64,000 nucleotides of DNA from Myxococcales bacterium UBA1203 (GCA_002309695.1 DBXV01000017.1:61527-125526), one strand, 5' to 3'. Shown: positions 42,692 through 52,571, counted from the first letter of the stretch. Program-made: numbers and translations. Notes: a model not told the origin generated them from the sequence alone.

Positions 42692-43918
42692 ATGCCGATG
42701 GCGCGGCGAGGAATTTGGAGGACAGCGGGCAGGAGAACTGGCCCGGATGTGCCCGGCGGCAGCCGCCCGCTGTTCGCCCTGGGAGCTGTGCTTTGGCTCT
42801 CGGCCGCCTGCGCCGGTTCTTCGGCCGCTGTCAGAGGCGAGGACGGCGCCACTCCGGCTCACGAGGAGAATGAGGCCCGGTCTTCTCAGCCGACGCACAT
42901 CGCGCCGATGTCCGCCGGCGGCATGTTTGTCAAAGCGGATGTGACCGCGCCGGGAGGGGAGAGCGCGCCTGAGCCGCAGAAGAAGAAGGCTGCTGCTGAC
43001 GGTGATTCTTCTGCCTCCGGCTTCTTTATCGACCGGCCCCTGTCCGAGTCCGCGCTCCATGCGCCGCCCGTGAAGAGTCCGGCGGGAGAGGGGACTTCGC
43101 CTGCGGCGTCGTTTCCGGCGCTCCTTGCCGCGCTTCGCGCCCGGACTTCTTCTGATTCGCCCATGCCTGAGGAGGCGCTGTCCGCGTGGAGCACCTTTCT
43201 GGGAGAGGCGGATGAGATGCTGAAAATTCCTCCGGCGCGGTCGAATTCCGCGGCGCTGACCGCTCTGGCCGCCGCGCTCGAAGGCACGCTGGAGCTGGAT
43301 GAAGCGCACTACCGCTCGATGCCGCCCTGGCTGGCTGTGGCGGTGCAGGCGCGCCTTCTGGGCATCGCGCGCAAGCAGGAGGACAAGGCCCGGATTCTCG
43401 AAGCGGAGGCGCACGCGGCGGCGCGCCGCCGTGGAAATTCCAGGCCCGGCAGCGGCTGGCAGTGGCCCATCCGCCATCCGGTCATCACCTCTGATTTCGG
43501 CGTCCGCGAGGACCCCTTCACGGGCAAAAAGCGCATGCACAACGGCGTGGACATTCGCGCGCGCACGCCGGAGCGCGTCGAGGCCATGGCGCCGGGTACC
43601 GTCACCCGGTCCGGCGAAAACGGCGGGCACGGCATCAGCGTCGAGGTCCTGCACGAGGGCGGCTTCACCAGCGTTTACAGCCATCTGTCGCTGGCGCTCG
43701 TTCTTCCGGGCGATCAGGTGTCCAAAGGCGACGCCGTGGGCATCACCGGTGAGACGGGGCGCTGCACCGGCCCGCATCTGCACTTTGAAATTTGGCGGGG
43801 CGAGACGCCCGTGAACCCGGTGAAGTTTCTCAAAGATGAGCCGGCGGCCTTTGGCTGCGAGGAAGTCACTACAAAGGAAGGCTTCTGGCGCACCTGCGGC
43901 GGCGGAGCTGTGGAATAG
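42692..43918 (+). CDS. M23 (LytM) peptidase-domain lipoprotein
   Basis: About 408 residues. The start is uncertain: ATGs at 42593, 42692 and 42698 give long n-regions, whereas GTG at 42749 gives a normal lipoprotein signal (LFALGAVLWLSAAC, lipobox SAAC) with AGGAG 13 bases upstream. A low-complexity linker and a helical region lead to the C-terminal M23 domain: ITSDFGVREDPFTGKKRMHN, then GVDIRA (zinc His and Asp) and GPHLHFEIW (second zinc pair). It probably cleaves or remodels peptidoglycan cross-links in the periplasm, as NlpD- or MepM-like enzymes do. Confidence 0.88.
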   Translation: MPMARRGIWRTAGRRTGPDVPGGSRPLFALGAVLWLSAACAGSSAAVRGEDGATPAHEENEARSSQPTHIAPMSAGGMFVKADVTAPGGESAPEPQKKKAAADGDSSASGFFIDRPLSESALHAPPVKSPAGEGTSPAASFPALLAALRARTSSDSPMPEEALSAWSTFLGEADEMLKIPPARSNSAALTALAAALEGTLELDEAHYRSMPPWLAVAVQARLLGIARKQEDKARILEAEAHAAARRRGNSRPGSGWQWPIRHPVITSDFGVREDPFTGKKRMHNGVDIRARTPERVEAMAPGTVTRSGENGGHGISVEVLHEGGFTSVYSHLSLALVLPGDQVSKGDAVGITGETGRCTGPHLHFEIWRGETPVNPVKFLKDEPAAFGCEEVTTKEGFWRTCGGGAVE

Positions 43919-43960
43919 AGGCGCGCGCAGTTCGGAAATGACCTGGCCGCGCTGAACCGA

Positions 43961-45151
43961 TCAGGCCTTCCCCAGCGCGACGCAGACGTTGCTGCCGCCG
44001 AAGGCGAAGGAGTTGCTCAGCACCACGTTCACTTCCCGCCGCAGAACTTCCGTCGGGATGTTGAGCTCGAAGGCCGGATCGATGGGCTCTGAGCGGAGCG
44101 CCATGGGCACGAGGCCGCGCTGAATGCAGGCGATGGCAAAGACGGCCTCGCTGGCGCCGCCCGCGCCCAGCATGTGACCCGTATAGGCCTTGGTGGAGAC
44201 CACGGGAACGCTGCTGCCCAGAAGCGCCTGAATGGCTTTGCCCTCCACTTCGTCGTTGGCCTTTGTGCCCGTGCCGTGGGCGTTCACGTGGTCCACGTCA
44301 GACGGAGAAAGCCCCGCCTGATCCAGCGCCTCTTTCATGGCGGCCAGCGCGCCGATCCCTTCAGGATGCGGATGGCTCATGTGCCAGGCATCCGAGGTTT
44401 CGCCGACGCCCAGCAGGCGTGCCAGAGCATCGGCGCCGCTCGAAATTTCGCGTTCTACGAGGAGGAGTGCCGCGCCTTCGCCGATGTTGAGGCCGTTTCG
44501 CTGAGCGGAAAAAGGCCGGCACAGCTCGGGGGAGACCACTTCGAGGCTGCCGAAGCCGCGCAGAGTCGTCTGGCACAGGGAGTCGCTGCCGCCCGCGAGA
44601 ACAGCGTCGCAGAGTCCGCTGCGAATCAGCCTCTGGGCGCAGCCGAGCACCTTGCCGCTGGAGGAGCAGGCGGTGGAGACGGCGTAGGCAGGCCCGTCGA
44701 TGCCCAGCCGGCGCCGGGCAAATTCCACGAGCCCGCCGAAAGCGTGCTGCCGCTCAAAGTCGAAGCTCTCCGGCACGCTGCCCGCCGTTTTCCACGCCTC
44801 AAAGGCGCCCTCGGTCTCGGCAATGCCGCCGGTGCTGGTGCCCAGAACGAGTCCCACGCGGCGGCTTCCCCAGGTGCGGATGGCCCGCGCAGCGCTTTCA
44901 GCCATTTCATCCAGCGTGCGCGCGAGCAGTCTGGCCGCCCGGCTGTCGAAGGCTTTTTCGGCCTCGGGCAGCGGCGCGAGCCCGCCTTTTGCCTCACCGG
45001 CATACGTGCTGAACGGCAGCGGCCAGCGGCAGGGCGTGAGCCCGCAGTTTCCGGCGAAGAGATTGTCCAGAACTTCGGCCGTGCAGGCGCCGAGGCAGTT
45101 GGTCAGGGCGTATGCCGTGATGGGAAGGGAAGAATGGCTGTCCGTGGTCAT
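43961..45151 (-). CDS. 3-oxoacyl-ACP synthase (KAS I/II type)
   Basis: 396 residues with the C-H-H triad of chain-elongating condensing enzymes: Cys162 in VSTACSSSG, His292 in NAHGTGTKAND and His326 in TGHMLGAGG. No ACP, ketoreductase or acyltransferase gene is next to it, so it is unclear whether it serves normal fatty-acid synthesis (FabF/FabB) or a specialised pathway such as aryl polyene synthesis. It is slightly shorter than FabF (about 412). It starts 77 bases after the ParC-like gene, same strand. Confidence 0.9.
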   Translation of the reverse strand: MTTDSHSSLPITAYALTNCLGACTAEVLDNLFAGNCGLTPCRWPLPFSTYAGEAKGGLAPLPEAEKAFDSRAARLLARTLDEMAESAARAIRTWGSRRVGLVLGTSTGGIAETEGAFEAWKTAGSVPESFDFERQHAFGGLVEFARRRLGIDGPAYAVSTACSSSGKVLGCAQRLIRSGLCDAVLAGGSDSLCQTTLRGFGSLEVVSPELCRPFSAQRNGLNIGEGAALLLVEREISSGADALARLLGVGETSDAWHMSHPHPEGIGALAAMKEALDQAGLSPSDVDHVNAHGTGTKANDEVEGKAIQALLGSSVPVVSTKAYTGHMLGAGGASEAVFAIACIQRGLVPMALRSEPIDPAFELNIPTEVLRREVNVVLSNSFAFGGSNVCVALGKA

Positions 45152-45228
45152 GGTCTGCGTCTTTCTGCCAAAGGAGAGAGCAGGCCGCGGTGCTGTGTCC
45201 GCGGCCGGTGAAGCGTGCGCGGCGCCCG

Positions 45229-47691
45229 TCAGCTTTCCGGTGCGGGTGTTTGACTGTCGTTCGGAACGTTCGGCGCGGGGGTATTGCCCGTCGCCTGCGC
45301 CTGGTTCTGTCCCTGTCCGGGCAGCTGAACCCAGATGAAGCCGGTGTCCTCCGCTCTGCGGAATTTTTCCCGCTTGAACATCTGGCGCCCTCTGGAGCCG
45401 CGGGCCGCGAGCCTTCCCATGGGAATCTCCACGCGCTTGCCCTTGAGGGTCTCCACCGCCACCGTCTGCTCGCGGTCGCTGGTGCAGTTGAAGGCAATGA
45501 CCCTGTCGCCCTCGGACAGCTTGATGACCGCCACGCCCTTGCCCGCGCCGGACAGCTCGTTCACGTCCTCGGCCTTGCAGGTGGCGCAGTAGGTGTCCTG
45601 CGTGACGGCGGTGATGAGGTCGCGCTCGGTGGCCGGCACCACGCCCAGAATCGGATTTTCCCTGCCGTTCTTGGCGAACATGCGGCCCGTGCGCGTGGAG
45701 ACCTCGCTGTGGGCGGCCATCGAGAACCTGAATCCCAGCCCCTTTTCGGTGAGGGCAAAGAGCTTGTCCGGGACGTTCAGTCGGCTGTCCAGCGAGTAGG
45801 CAGCCACCACTTTTTCGCCGTCATCGAATTTGAAGAGCTTCTGAATCGGGTCGCCGTAGCCGGTGGACGCCGGGATGTCGTGGAAGCGGGCCACGTAGCA
45901 GACGCCGAAATTGGTGAAGAAGGCGATGTTGGATTTCAGCGAGCCGGCGAGGACGAACTGCACGCTGTCGCCCTCTCTGACGCGGGTCGAGGCGGGGTCT
46001 TTGATTTCGCGCAGGCGCTTCATCCAGCCGTCCCGCGTCACCACCACGTTGGCGTCCTCGTCGCTGAGGAAGGTCTCCTCGCTGACGGCCACTTCTTCCG
46101 CGGGCCCGCCGATGCGAGTGCGCCGCCTGTCGCCGTATTTCTTTTTCAGCTCCAGCAGTTCCGACTTCACCAGCTCCCAGACGCTCCCGTCCGCGGAGAG
46201 AATCGAGGTGAGCCGCGCTTCTTCGGCGCGCTTCTGCTTCCGCTCCTCCTCGATGAGCCGGATTTCCAGCCGGGCCAGCTTGTAGAGCTTCATCTCCAGA
46301 ATCGCGTCCACCTGCTCCTCGGAGAGTTTGAAGCGCTTCATCAGCTTCTGCGCGGCGTCGGCCTTGCCCTCCGATCTGCGGATGATGGCGATGATTTCGT
46401 CGAGGGCGTCGTAAACCATGCACAGGCCGTCGAGGACGTGCAGGCGGGCCTTCAGCTCCTCCAGCTCGTGGGCGAGGCGTCTTTTGACCACGCCGAAGCG
46501 GAACGAGAGGAAGTGCCCCAGCATGTCTTTGAGTCCCAGGCGCTTGGGCTCGCAGCTGTCGCTGCCCTCGATGGGGACGAGGCACGTCATATTGACGTTG
46601 AAGTTCGTCTGCAGGGACGTGTGCTTGAACAGGTAGGCCATCACCTGCTCGGGGTCGGCGTCCTTCTTCATCTCCAGGACCACCCGAACCGCGTCGGTCG
46701 ATTCGTCCCGCACAAAGACGAGCGGCGGCAGCTTGCGTTCGCTGATGAGCGCGCCGATTTCCGCCACCATCTTCGACTTGTTCACGCCGTAGGGGACGGA
46801 GGTGATGACCACAATCTGGCTGCTGCGCCGCATCTCCTCCCGCCGCCATTCGCCGCGAAGGAAAATGGGCCCCTGGCCCGTCTCGTAGATTTTCAGCAGC
46901 TCCTCGCGCGTGTTGAGAATCAGGCCGTCGGTGGGGAAGTCGGGGCCCTTCACCCAGCGCATCAGTTCGGCGAGCGAGGCGTCCGGCTTGTCGATGAGGT
47001 GGGTGAGCGCGCCCAAAAGCTCACTTAAGTTGTGCGGCGGGATGTTGGTGGCCATGCCAACGGCGATGCCCATGGCGCCGTTCATCAAAAGCTGCGGCAG
47101 GCGGGTGGGCAGAACCGCGGGCTCAAAGCAGGTGCCGTCGTAGTTGGGCCGGTAGTCCACCGTCTTCTGCGGGAGCTCGTGCAGGAGCTCCTCGGAAATC
47201 TCCGTCAGCCTGCACTCGGTGTAGCGCATGGCCGCCGGGGGGTCGTCGTCCATGGAGCCGAAGTTCCCGTGGCCGGCGACGAGCGGGTAGCGGAGCGAGA
47301 AGTCCTGCGCCAGGCGCACCAGCGCCTCGTAAATCGAGGAGTCGCCGTGCGGGTGGTAGCGGCCCATGATGGCGCCCACGACGTTGGCGCACTTCCGGAA
47401 CTTGGCGTCATGGGTCAGATGCAGGTCGTGGTAGGTTCCAAAAAGGATGCGCCGCTGGACGGGCTTCATGCCGTCGCGGACATCAGGGAGCGCCCGGGCC
47501 GTGATGACCGAGATGGCGTAGTTCAGATAGCGCCGCTGTGCCTCGTCGCTGAGGCTGGCCGTGATTTCGCCGCCTCCGCCGCCAAAGCCGCTCCCGAACA
47601 CGCCGCTTCCGTCGTCGCTGTCCGCGGATTTTCGGGGGTGAACCGTGGGCTCAAGGCTGCTGGAAAACATGGAAAGCTGATCGTCTGGCAT
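45229..47691 (-). CDS. parC: Type IIA topoisomerase A subunit, ParC-like
   Basis: 820 residues from the ATG at 47691 (AGAGG upstream; the open frame continues to 47973). ALPDVRDGMKPVQRRILFGT and the active-site Tyr157 in MRYTECRL show a GyrA/ParC breakage-reunion domain; a long coiled coil and a C-terminal beta-pinwheel follow. I see no GyrA box (QRRGGKG), the motif needed for DNA wrapping, so topoisomerase IV (ParC) is more likely than gyrase. The partner parE is not in the window. The C-terminal 35 residues are Gln/Pro/Asn-rich. The leader is about 300 bases and carries a hairpin; its promoter is at 47985-48014. Confidence 0.85.
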   Translation of the reverse strand: MPDDQLSMFSSSLEPTVHPRKSADSDDGSGVFGSGFGGGGGEITASLSDEAQRRYLNYAISVITARALPDVRDGMKPVQRRILFGTYHDLHLTHDAKFRKCANVVGAIMGRYHPHGDSSIYEALVRLAQDFSLRYPLVAGHGNFGSMDDDPPAAMRYTECRLTEISEELLHELPQKTVDYRPNYDGTCFEPAVLPTRLPQLLMNGAMGIAVGMATNIPPHNLSELLGALTHLIDKPDASLAELMRWVKGPDFPTDGLILNTREELLKIYETGQGPIFLRGEWRREEMRRSSQIVVITSVPYGVNKSKMVAEIGALISERKLPPLVFVRDESTDAVRVVLEMKKDADPEQVMAYLFKHTSLQTNFNVNMTCLVPIEGSDSCEPKRLGLKDMLGHFLSFRFGVVKRRLAHELEELKARLHVLDGLCMVYDALDEIIAIIRRSEGKADAAQKLMKRFKLSEEQVDAILEMKLYKLARLEIRLIEEERKQKRAEEARLTSILSADGSVWELVKSELLELKKKYGDRRRTRIGGPAEEVAVSEETFLSDEDANVVVTRDGWMKRLREIKDPASTRVREGDSVQFVLAGSLKSNIAFFTNFGVCYVARFHDIPASTGYGDPIQKLFKFDDGEKVVAAYSLDSRLNVPDKLFALTEKGLGFRFSMAAHSEVSTRTGRMFAKNGRENPILGVVPATERDLITAVTQDTYCATCKAEDVNELSGAGKGVAVIKLSEGDRVIAFNCTSDREQTVAVETLKGKRVEIPMGRLAARGSRGRQMFKREKFRRAEDTGFIWVQLPGQGQNQAQATGNTPAPNVPNDSQTPAPES

Positions 47692-47748
47692 CTGTCGCTG
47701 TGCCTCTTCGTCTGTTGTCTGGCGGCCGGCGCGCCCGGGACCGCTCCG

Positions 47749-47774
47749 AAAAAAGAAAAGCCCGCTCAGCGGGC
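47749..47774 (-). promoter_or_regulatory. Terminator-like hairpin in the parC leader
   Basis: GCCCGC/GCGGGC (47760-47774) with a three-base loop is followed on the minus strand by TTTTCTTTTTT and CGGAG. It sits between the promoter and the start codon, about 60 bases before the ATG. Confidence 0.5.
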
Positions 47775-47984
47775 AGATGGAAAAGCCGAAGAATTTTGCG
47801 GGGAGGACGCTCCCGGGATTTTTCCCGGACGGCAGGGACTGCACCTCTGGAAGTGAGATCCGGGCGCCGAAAGCGCGGCGCACAGTCCGCAGCCGAAACA
47901 CTGCCCCTTTTGAAGTCCGGCGCTTCCCCAACCGGCATTTTCCAAAGAGTCCCCGCAACACCGGGGAGCTCAAAAAGCAGGCGG

Positions 47985-48014
47985 CCTCAAGGGGAGTGCG
48001 GGCCGGAATGTCAA
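47985..48014 (-). promoter_or_regulatory. Promoter of parC
   Basis: Perfect TTGACA (48009-48014), 18 bases, TTGAGG (47985-47990), CCGCCTGC and five T. Same pattern with a divergent -10. The 379-base region 47692-48070 otherwise holds the long leader and no gene. Confidence 0.55.
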
Positions 48015-48070
48015 TCAGGAACCGCGGAATCGTCTCCCGCGGATCAGTGAGATTCCCCGCTTCTGCCGAT

Positions 48071-50989
48071 TCACTCCGTGCGCCCGGCGGACAGGTGCTC
48101 GCCCGCCCACAGCGTCAGGTGCCGCTCAGCCAGCAGCCGGAAGAAATCATCCTGACGCCGAAGCATCTCGTAGATGACCGTCTGCGCCTTGGCCTCGAAG
48201 CCGCGGAATTTCATCTGGCCGGCCCTGCGGAAAATCAGCGCGTCTCCCATGGCGCCGCTGAGGGGAAGGCTGACGGTCAGATCGAGTTCGGCCGTGGGAA
48301 AGAAAAAGCGGCTGCGGATTTCCGCGTCCAGCGACTCGACGGGGACGACCTTGCGGAACCAGTGGCGCGTGGCGGCGGTGGCCGAGAGATAGGCCTGGAG
48401 CGCTTCGCCGGAGAGCGCCTCGCCCACGTTGTAGATGTCGTTGAGGATGCTGAGCGATTCGGGAAGGCGGCCGTCACCCTGACCCATGGCCCGGGCAAGT
48501 TCGCGCAGCACCAGCTGGCCGGCGCCCTGAGCGGCGCTCCTCGCGGCGGTGGCGTCCTTGCCCCTGATGGCCCGAAGCATCAGTTCGCTGAGTTCGGGCG
48601 GCATGGTCATCCGTAGCTCAGGCGCCAGAAGAACGCGGAAGGGACAGGTGATGGAAGAGTTCCCGCGCAGCCGCCGCTCCCTCGAAAGCTGCGCTTCCAG
48701 ACGCTCCCTCAGATGGCCGCTGCGGGACGTGCCGCGGGCCGCCTCGTTGATTTTCTCGGCGATGGCGACGCGGATGCTGCCAAAGGCGGGCGAATCGAGC
48801 GCGACGGTCTCGGCGGCGGCCCCGTAGCCAATGAAGAGGCCCACATCGAGGGCCATGTCCTGCTCCTCCGCCTCCAGCGCTTTGAGCCGCACCCGCGCCA
48901 GCTCCTTTTCTTCCTCCATCTGCCGCCGGAGCTCGGTGAGAACCATCTTCTCCTCGCCGCAGAGGAGCTCTCCCAGACGCGCGTCCCGCTGATCAGGCTT
49001 CAGCGCACTCAGCTGGCGGGCAGAATCGCGGTTTTGTCTCTCCAGAACTTCGCGGGCCTGGAGAGAGAAGTGCAGCGCGTCCGTGTCGCCGCTCTTTCGC
49101 TGCTGGGCAATCTGCGCCTCCACCATCTTCATGTTGGCGTTCAGCCGCGCCTCCCAGAGCTTTTCCTTGTCGGCCATGGACAGATGCGCGCAGGCGTCGA
49201 TGCGGGCGGCCATGGAGGCGGCCTCGTTTTCCAGCTCGATCAGCCGCTGTTTCAGAAGCGATTCGACTTCCTGCCGCTTGAGATTCTGGGCGCTGCCGCT
49301 GCGCGCGAGCCGCCGCTGGAGCTTCTCTCCATAGGTCCGGCAGATGTGCCAGATCTCCTGGGCCAGAGCGACCAGCGCCGTGATGTCGCCGGAAAAGACG
49401 GCGGCGTCTCCCGGGAGATTTTGCAGGGAAAGGCGGGGCTTGCCGCCGTCGTCCGCGCGCCCGCAGCGGGCCGCTGCGTCGAGGATGGGCTCGTAAAATT
49501 CCGTCCGCAGAAAATCGGCCATGACGATTTCTTTGGCCCGGTAGGTCCGCTGGGTGAAGCCTTTGAGGTCCACGAACAGGTGCCCGCTCTCACGGACGCT
49601 GAGGGCGCACAGCGTCGGGTGACGGTCGGCAGACAGCCGGTAGAGCCGCCCCTGGAGATACGCCTCCTGAAGCTCATCGGCCGTGGCCTGCCCCGAGCGC
49701 TGATCGCGCAGCATGCCGCGGGCTTTGAGGAGCGTGTGGGCCGTGACCTGGTCCAGCGCCCAGCAGAAAAAGGCGTTGGCCACGGCGCGGATGCGGAGGC
49801 GCGCGTCGGTGCCCTTGCGCAGAAGTTCCAGCAGGCGAAGCGTGGACCCGGAAGCATCCGGCTCCAGATGGCGCATCTCGGAATAGCGTCGGAGGGGCGC
49901 TTCCAGAACCTTCGGCGAGGTGATGATTTTGAACAGCCCTGCGTCGCTCCTCAGGTTTTGCAGAATGGGCTGCAGGACGAAGTCATCGGCCTCGCGGTTG
50001 GCGTCCAGCCAGACGAAGAGAGCCTGCCTGAGGTCGCGAATCGCTCCCGCCTGCGCCGCCATGTCCATGAGGTCCGGCTGAGTCAGAATTTCACGCTCCA
50101 GCAGCTCCGCGGCGCGGAAGGGTGAGGGCTCGCCGTCGAGAAGCGCGAACCACAGGCGTTCCAGCTCGCTGACGATGCCCGGCGCCAGCCCCCAGGGATT
50201 GATGTCGTCCTGGAGGGCGCTCCTGGGAATGGAGCAGAAGGCCAGCGGCGTCAGGCCCGCCGTCAGCGCGCGCCGGTAGCTTTGAGCGCTGAAGTTGAAG
50301 TTCTGCGACGTGAGCGTGCTGAGAACGGGAAGGATGGCCGCCTGCGCCAGAGCAAAGACGGCAAAGCCGATGGCCTTTTCCAGCTTTTCCCAGGGCAGCG
50401 TGCGGGACACCAGAGGCTTGGCCCTGCTCTTGGCCGCCTCCGCGGCGTCCAGCGTTGCCGTCCACGCGAGATGCGTGAGGGGCGTCCTCGCCTGGCGCCT
50501 GACATCTTCCGCAAAAGTCTTGGCATAGAGGGCCGTCAGCGACCGAAGCAGGGCGCCTCCTCCGCAGGTTGAAAGCCAGGCGGACATGACCCCGGCATCG
50601 AGGAGCGGGTCGAAGCGGATGGCGCGGACAGCCGCGTTCAGGGCGCAGGCGTCGCCGGCAAACGGGCTGAGCGAATAGTGAGGAGCCCCCAGAAAAGGCA
50701 TTCCCTGGCCGCCGACGGCCGACGAGGGCGACTGAGCGAGAAGCGCCTCGCGCCGGCGGAGCAGAAGGAAGGCAAGTCCGTCCACCGCGCCGTCCAGCGT
50801 TTCGGCGAAGAGGTCATCAAAGGCGTAGGGAACGATGGTCGATGCGGATGACTCGCCGAGGCGGAAGGGGAGCCTTTCAAACAAGGGCTCCAGAAAGTCG
50901 GCCGGCGCGAAGCGGGGGTCAGCAGCAATGTCGCGGTAGTCGGCGGTGCGCCGGGCTCCGTAGTCCCAGTTGGTGGCGGAAAAGCTCAT
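48071..50989 (-). CDS. Large cytoplasmic protein of unknown function with cyclase-like segment
   Basis: 972 residues from the ATG at 50989, one base after the O-antigen-ligase stop. I do not recognise the family as a whole. Around residues 468-530 it reads HLFVDLKGFTQRTYRAKEIV, then LSLQNLPGDAAVFSGDITA. This resembles the D-x-x-G-F-T and G-D-x-x-x-F segments of class III nucleotide cyclases, with the second metal Asp position unclear. A long coiled coil (about 560-740, with RRQMEEEKELARVRLKALEA) and a mixed C-terminal domain follow. No signal peptide. It may be a degenerate cyclase or signalling scaffold; this is tentative. Confidence 0.6.
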   Translation of the reverse strand: MSFSATNWDYGARRTADYRDIAADPRFAPADFLEPLFERLPFRLGESSASTIVPYAFDDLFAETLDGAVDGLAFLLLRRREALLAQSPSSAVGGQGMPFLGAPHYSLSPFAGDACALNAAVRAIRFDPLLDAGVMSAWLSTCGGGALLRSLTALYAKTFAEDVRRQARTPLTHLAWTATLDAAEAAKSRAKPLVSRTLPWEKLEKAIGFAVFALAQAAILPVLSTLTSQNFNFSAQSYRRALTAGLTPLAFCSIPRSALQDDINPWGLAPGIVSELERLWFALLDGEPSPFRAAELLEREILTQPDLMDMAAQAGAIRDLRQALFVWLDANREADDFVLQPILQNLRSDAGLFKIITSPKVLEAPLRRYSEMRHLEPDASGSTLRLLELLRKGTDARLRIRAVANAFFCWALDQVTAHTLLKARGMLRDQRSGQATADELQEAYLQGRLYRLSADRHPTLCALSVRESGHLFVDLKGFTQRTYRAKEIVMADFLRTEFYEPILDAAARCGRADDGGKPRLSLQNLPGDAAVFSGDITALVALAQEIWHICRTYGEKLQRRLARSGSAQNLKRQEVESLLKQRLIELENEAASMAARIDACAHLSMADKEKLWEARLNANMKMVEAQIAQQRKSGDTDALHFSLQAREVLERQNRDSARQLSALKPDQRDARLGELLCGEEKMVLTELRRQMEEEKELARVRLKALEAEEQDMALDVGLFIGYGAAAETVALDSPAFGSIRVAIAEKINEAARGTSRSGHLRERLEAQLSRERRLRGNSSITCPFRVLLAPELRMTMPPELSELMLRAIRGKDATAARSAAQGAGQLVLRELARAMGQGDGRLPESLSILNDIYNVGEALSGEALQAYLSATAATRHWFRKVVPVESLDAEIRSRFFFPTAELDLTVSLPLSGAMGDALIFRRAGQMKFRGFEAKAQTVIYEMLRRQDDFFRLLAERHLTLWAGEHLSAGRTE

Positions 50990-50990
50990 G

Positions 50991-52463
50991 TCAGTCGTTG
51001 TGGCCCGTTTCTGTTTCCGGAGAGGCGGAATTTTCCTGAGCGGCGGATGAGGCGCAGTCGTCCTGGATTCCGGACCGCAGACAGGGCTGTTTCGGGGCAA
51101 GTCCCAGCGCCCAGACCAGGCAGAAGGCCAGATGAACGCCGGTGTGATACGGCAGGTAGTGGACGACGCCGGCGGCATGGAAGCCGATCCAGGCCAGCAG
51201 CGCCGCCGTGGCGGCCGGATTTCCCGCCCGATGTTTTTCGAGAAGCGCCGCGAACAGCGAGAAGTGCATCAGGGCAAAGAGAATCAGCCCGATGAGTCCG
51301 GTCTCGGCAAAGACGGTCAGGAGCAGGTTGTGGCCGTCGAGCGTGATGAGCCGCTTGTTGAGGTAGTGGGCCCGCTCCGCCAGCGCCCTGTTGAAGGGGA
51401 TGCTGCCCGCTGCCTTGCCGCCGTCTTTGGGCGGTTCGATGCGGCGCAGGACAGCCTGCTGAAAATTGCCGAAGCCGACGCCCGTCACCGGGTGTTCCTT
51501 CGCCAGAGTGACGGCCGCCATCCAGGAAAACTGCCGGTCATGCCCGATGCCGGTCCGGGAAAGCACGGCAAAGCGCTGCTGCCACGCGGGCGAGACGGCG
51601 ATGACGCAGGAAACGGCCAGCACCACAGCCGCGAGAATCGGCAGCGCTTTTTTCCCGAGGGCCAAGACAAGGGCGAAGGCTGCCATGAGGACGAGTCCGC
51701 CCAGCGCCGCGCGGGCATAGGTCATGGCCACCATCACCGCGAAGAGGACCGTGAAGAGAATGCCCGCAGCCCGTGCGCGCCTGTGGCCGGGCAATGTGGT
51801 GGTGGCGAGTTTCAGAGGCACGCCGAAGAACGCCAGGGCGTGATGGGCCAGCTTGAGCCGGTGGTAGTAGAGCCCGAGTCCCGCGTGGCGGACGCTTTCT
51901 CCGGGGGCGGCAAAGTTTTCCCTGAGGCGGGCGGGATCGGCCTTGATGCTGGTCAGAGAGAGCAGCCATTCGGGCCAGAGTCCGAAGTGCTGGAGAACTG
52001 CCGCCAGTGAATGGCCCAGCCAGCCGCAGGCGGCGACGGCGGCGACGGCGCGCCAGGGAACGCAGATCTGGACGACGCACGCGAGAACCGCCAGCGCTCC
52101 CGTGTCCGACAGCTGTCCGTAGCGGCGGGCGGGCGGAAAGACGGGGTGGATGCCCAGCGCCTGCACCACGAAGGGAGAGGCGGCCTGCCACAGGGCGAGC
52201 ATCAGCGCGAAGAGAATCACGCGGCGGACCTGGGTGGGGAAACGAGGACCGCTCCGGCAGCTGAGGAGGGACAGCAGAATCGCCATGCCTGTGGCCACCT
52301 GAGAGACGACTTCGGCGAACAGCGCACCGATGGTCCAGACGATGACGGTAGCCGCCGCTGCCCGCTTCATCCACAGGGGATAGTCCGGGGACGCCGGGAC
52401 CGGGGATGGAGCCGCGGCAGGTGAGGGCGCCGCCATGGAGGTGGGTGCGTTCTGGGATTCCAC
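50991..52463 (-). CDS. O-antigen ligase/polymerase (Wzy_C)-like membrane protein
   Basis: About 490 residues with 11-12 hydrophobic segments. GTG at 52463 has AAGGA nine bases upstream; an ATG at 52484 lacks one. The Wzy_C region shows TGVGFGNFQQAVLRR, a periplasmic loop, and ITLDGHNLLLTVFAETGLIG with the conserved H-N and E-x-G. Such proteins join or polymerise surface polysaccharide. No glycosyltransferase genes are nearby, so the substrate cannot be inferred. It may be cotranscribed with the large unknown gene. Confidence 0.85.
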   Translation of the reverse strand: MESQNAPTSMAAPSPAAAPSPVPASPDYPLWMKRAAAATVIVWTIGALFAEVVSQVATGMAILLSLLSCRSGPRFPTQVRRVILFALMLALWQAASPFVVQALGIHPVFPPARRYGQLSDTGALAVLACVVQICVPWRAVAAVAACGWLGHSLAAVLQHFGLWPEWLLSLTSIKADPARLRENFAAPGESVRHAGLGLYYHRLKLAHHALAFFGVPLKLATTTLPGHRRARAAGILFTVLFAVMVAMTYARAALGGLVLMAAFALVLALGKKALPILAAVVLAVSCVIAVSPAWQQRFAVLSRTGIGHDRQFSWMAAVTLAKEHPVTGVGFGNFQQAVLRRIEPPKDGGKAAGSIPFNRALAERAHYLNKRLITLDGHNLLLTVFAETGLIGLILFALMHFSLFAALLEKHRAGNPAATAALLAWIGFHAAGVVHYLPYHTGVHLAFCLVWALGLAPKQPCLRSGIQDDCASSAAQENSASPETETGHND

Positions 52464-52571
52464 GTGATGCGATTCCTTAGGCATTTCGGAAACGCCGGGT
52501 TTCGGACGCCGCTTCCCATCCGGGTCAGGGGCCAGAGGGCGTGTCTTCTCGTCCCGTCAAAAAAAGCGCGC

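Noticed and set aside
45190..47028. 612-codon open frame on the plus strand
   Set aside because: Antisense shadow of parC, which carries the active-site tyrosine; no ribosome site or motif.
45229..47691. GyrA
   Set aside because: No GyrA box is visible in the C-terminal domain; ParC fits better, though the call is not certain without parE.
48713..50125. 470-codon open frame on the plus strand
   Set aside because: Antisense to the 972-residue gene; no recognisable domain.
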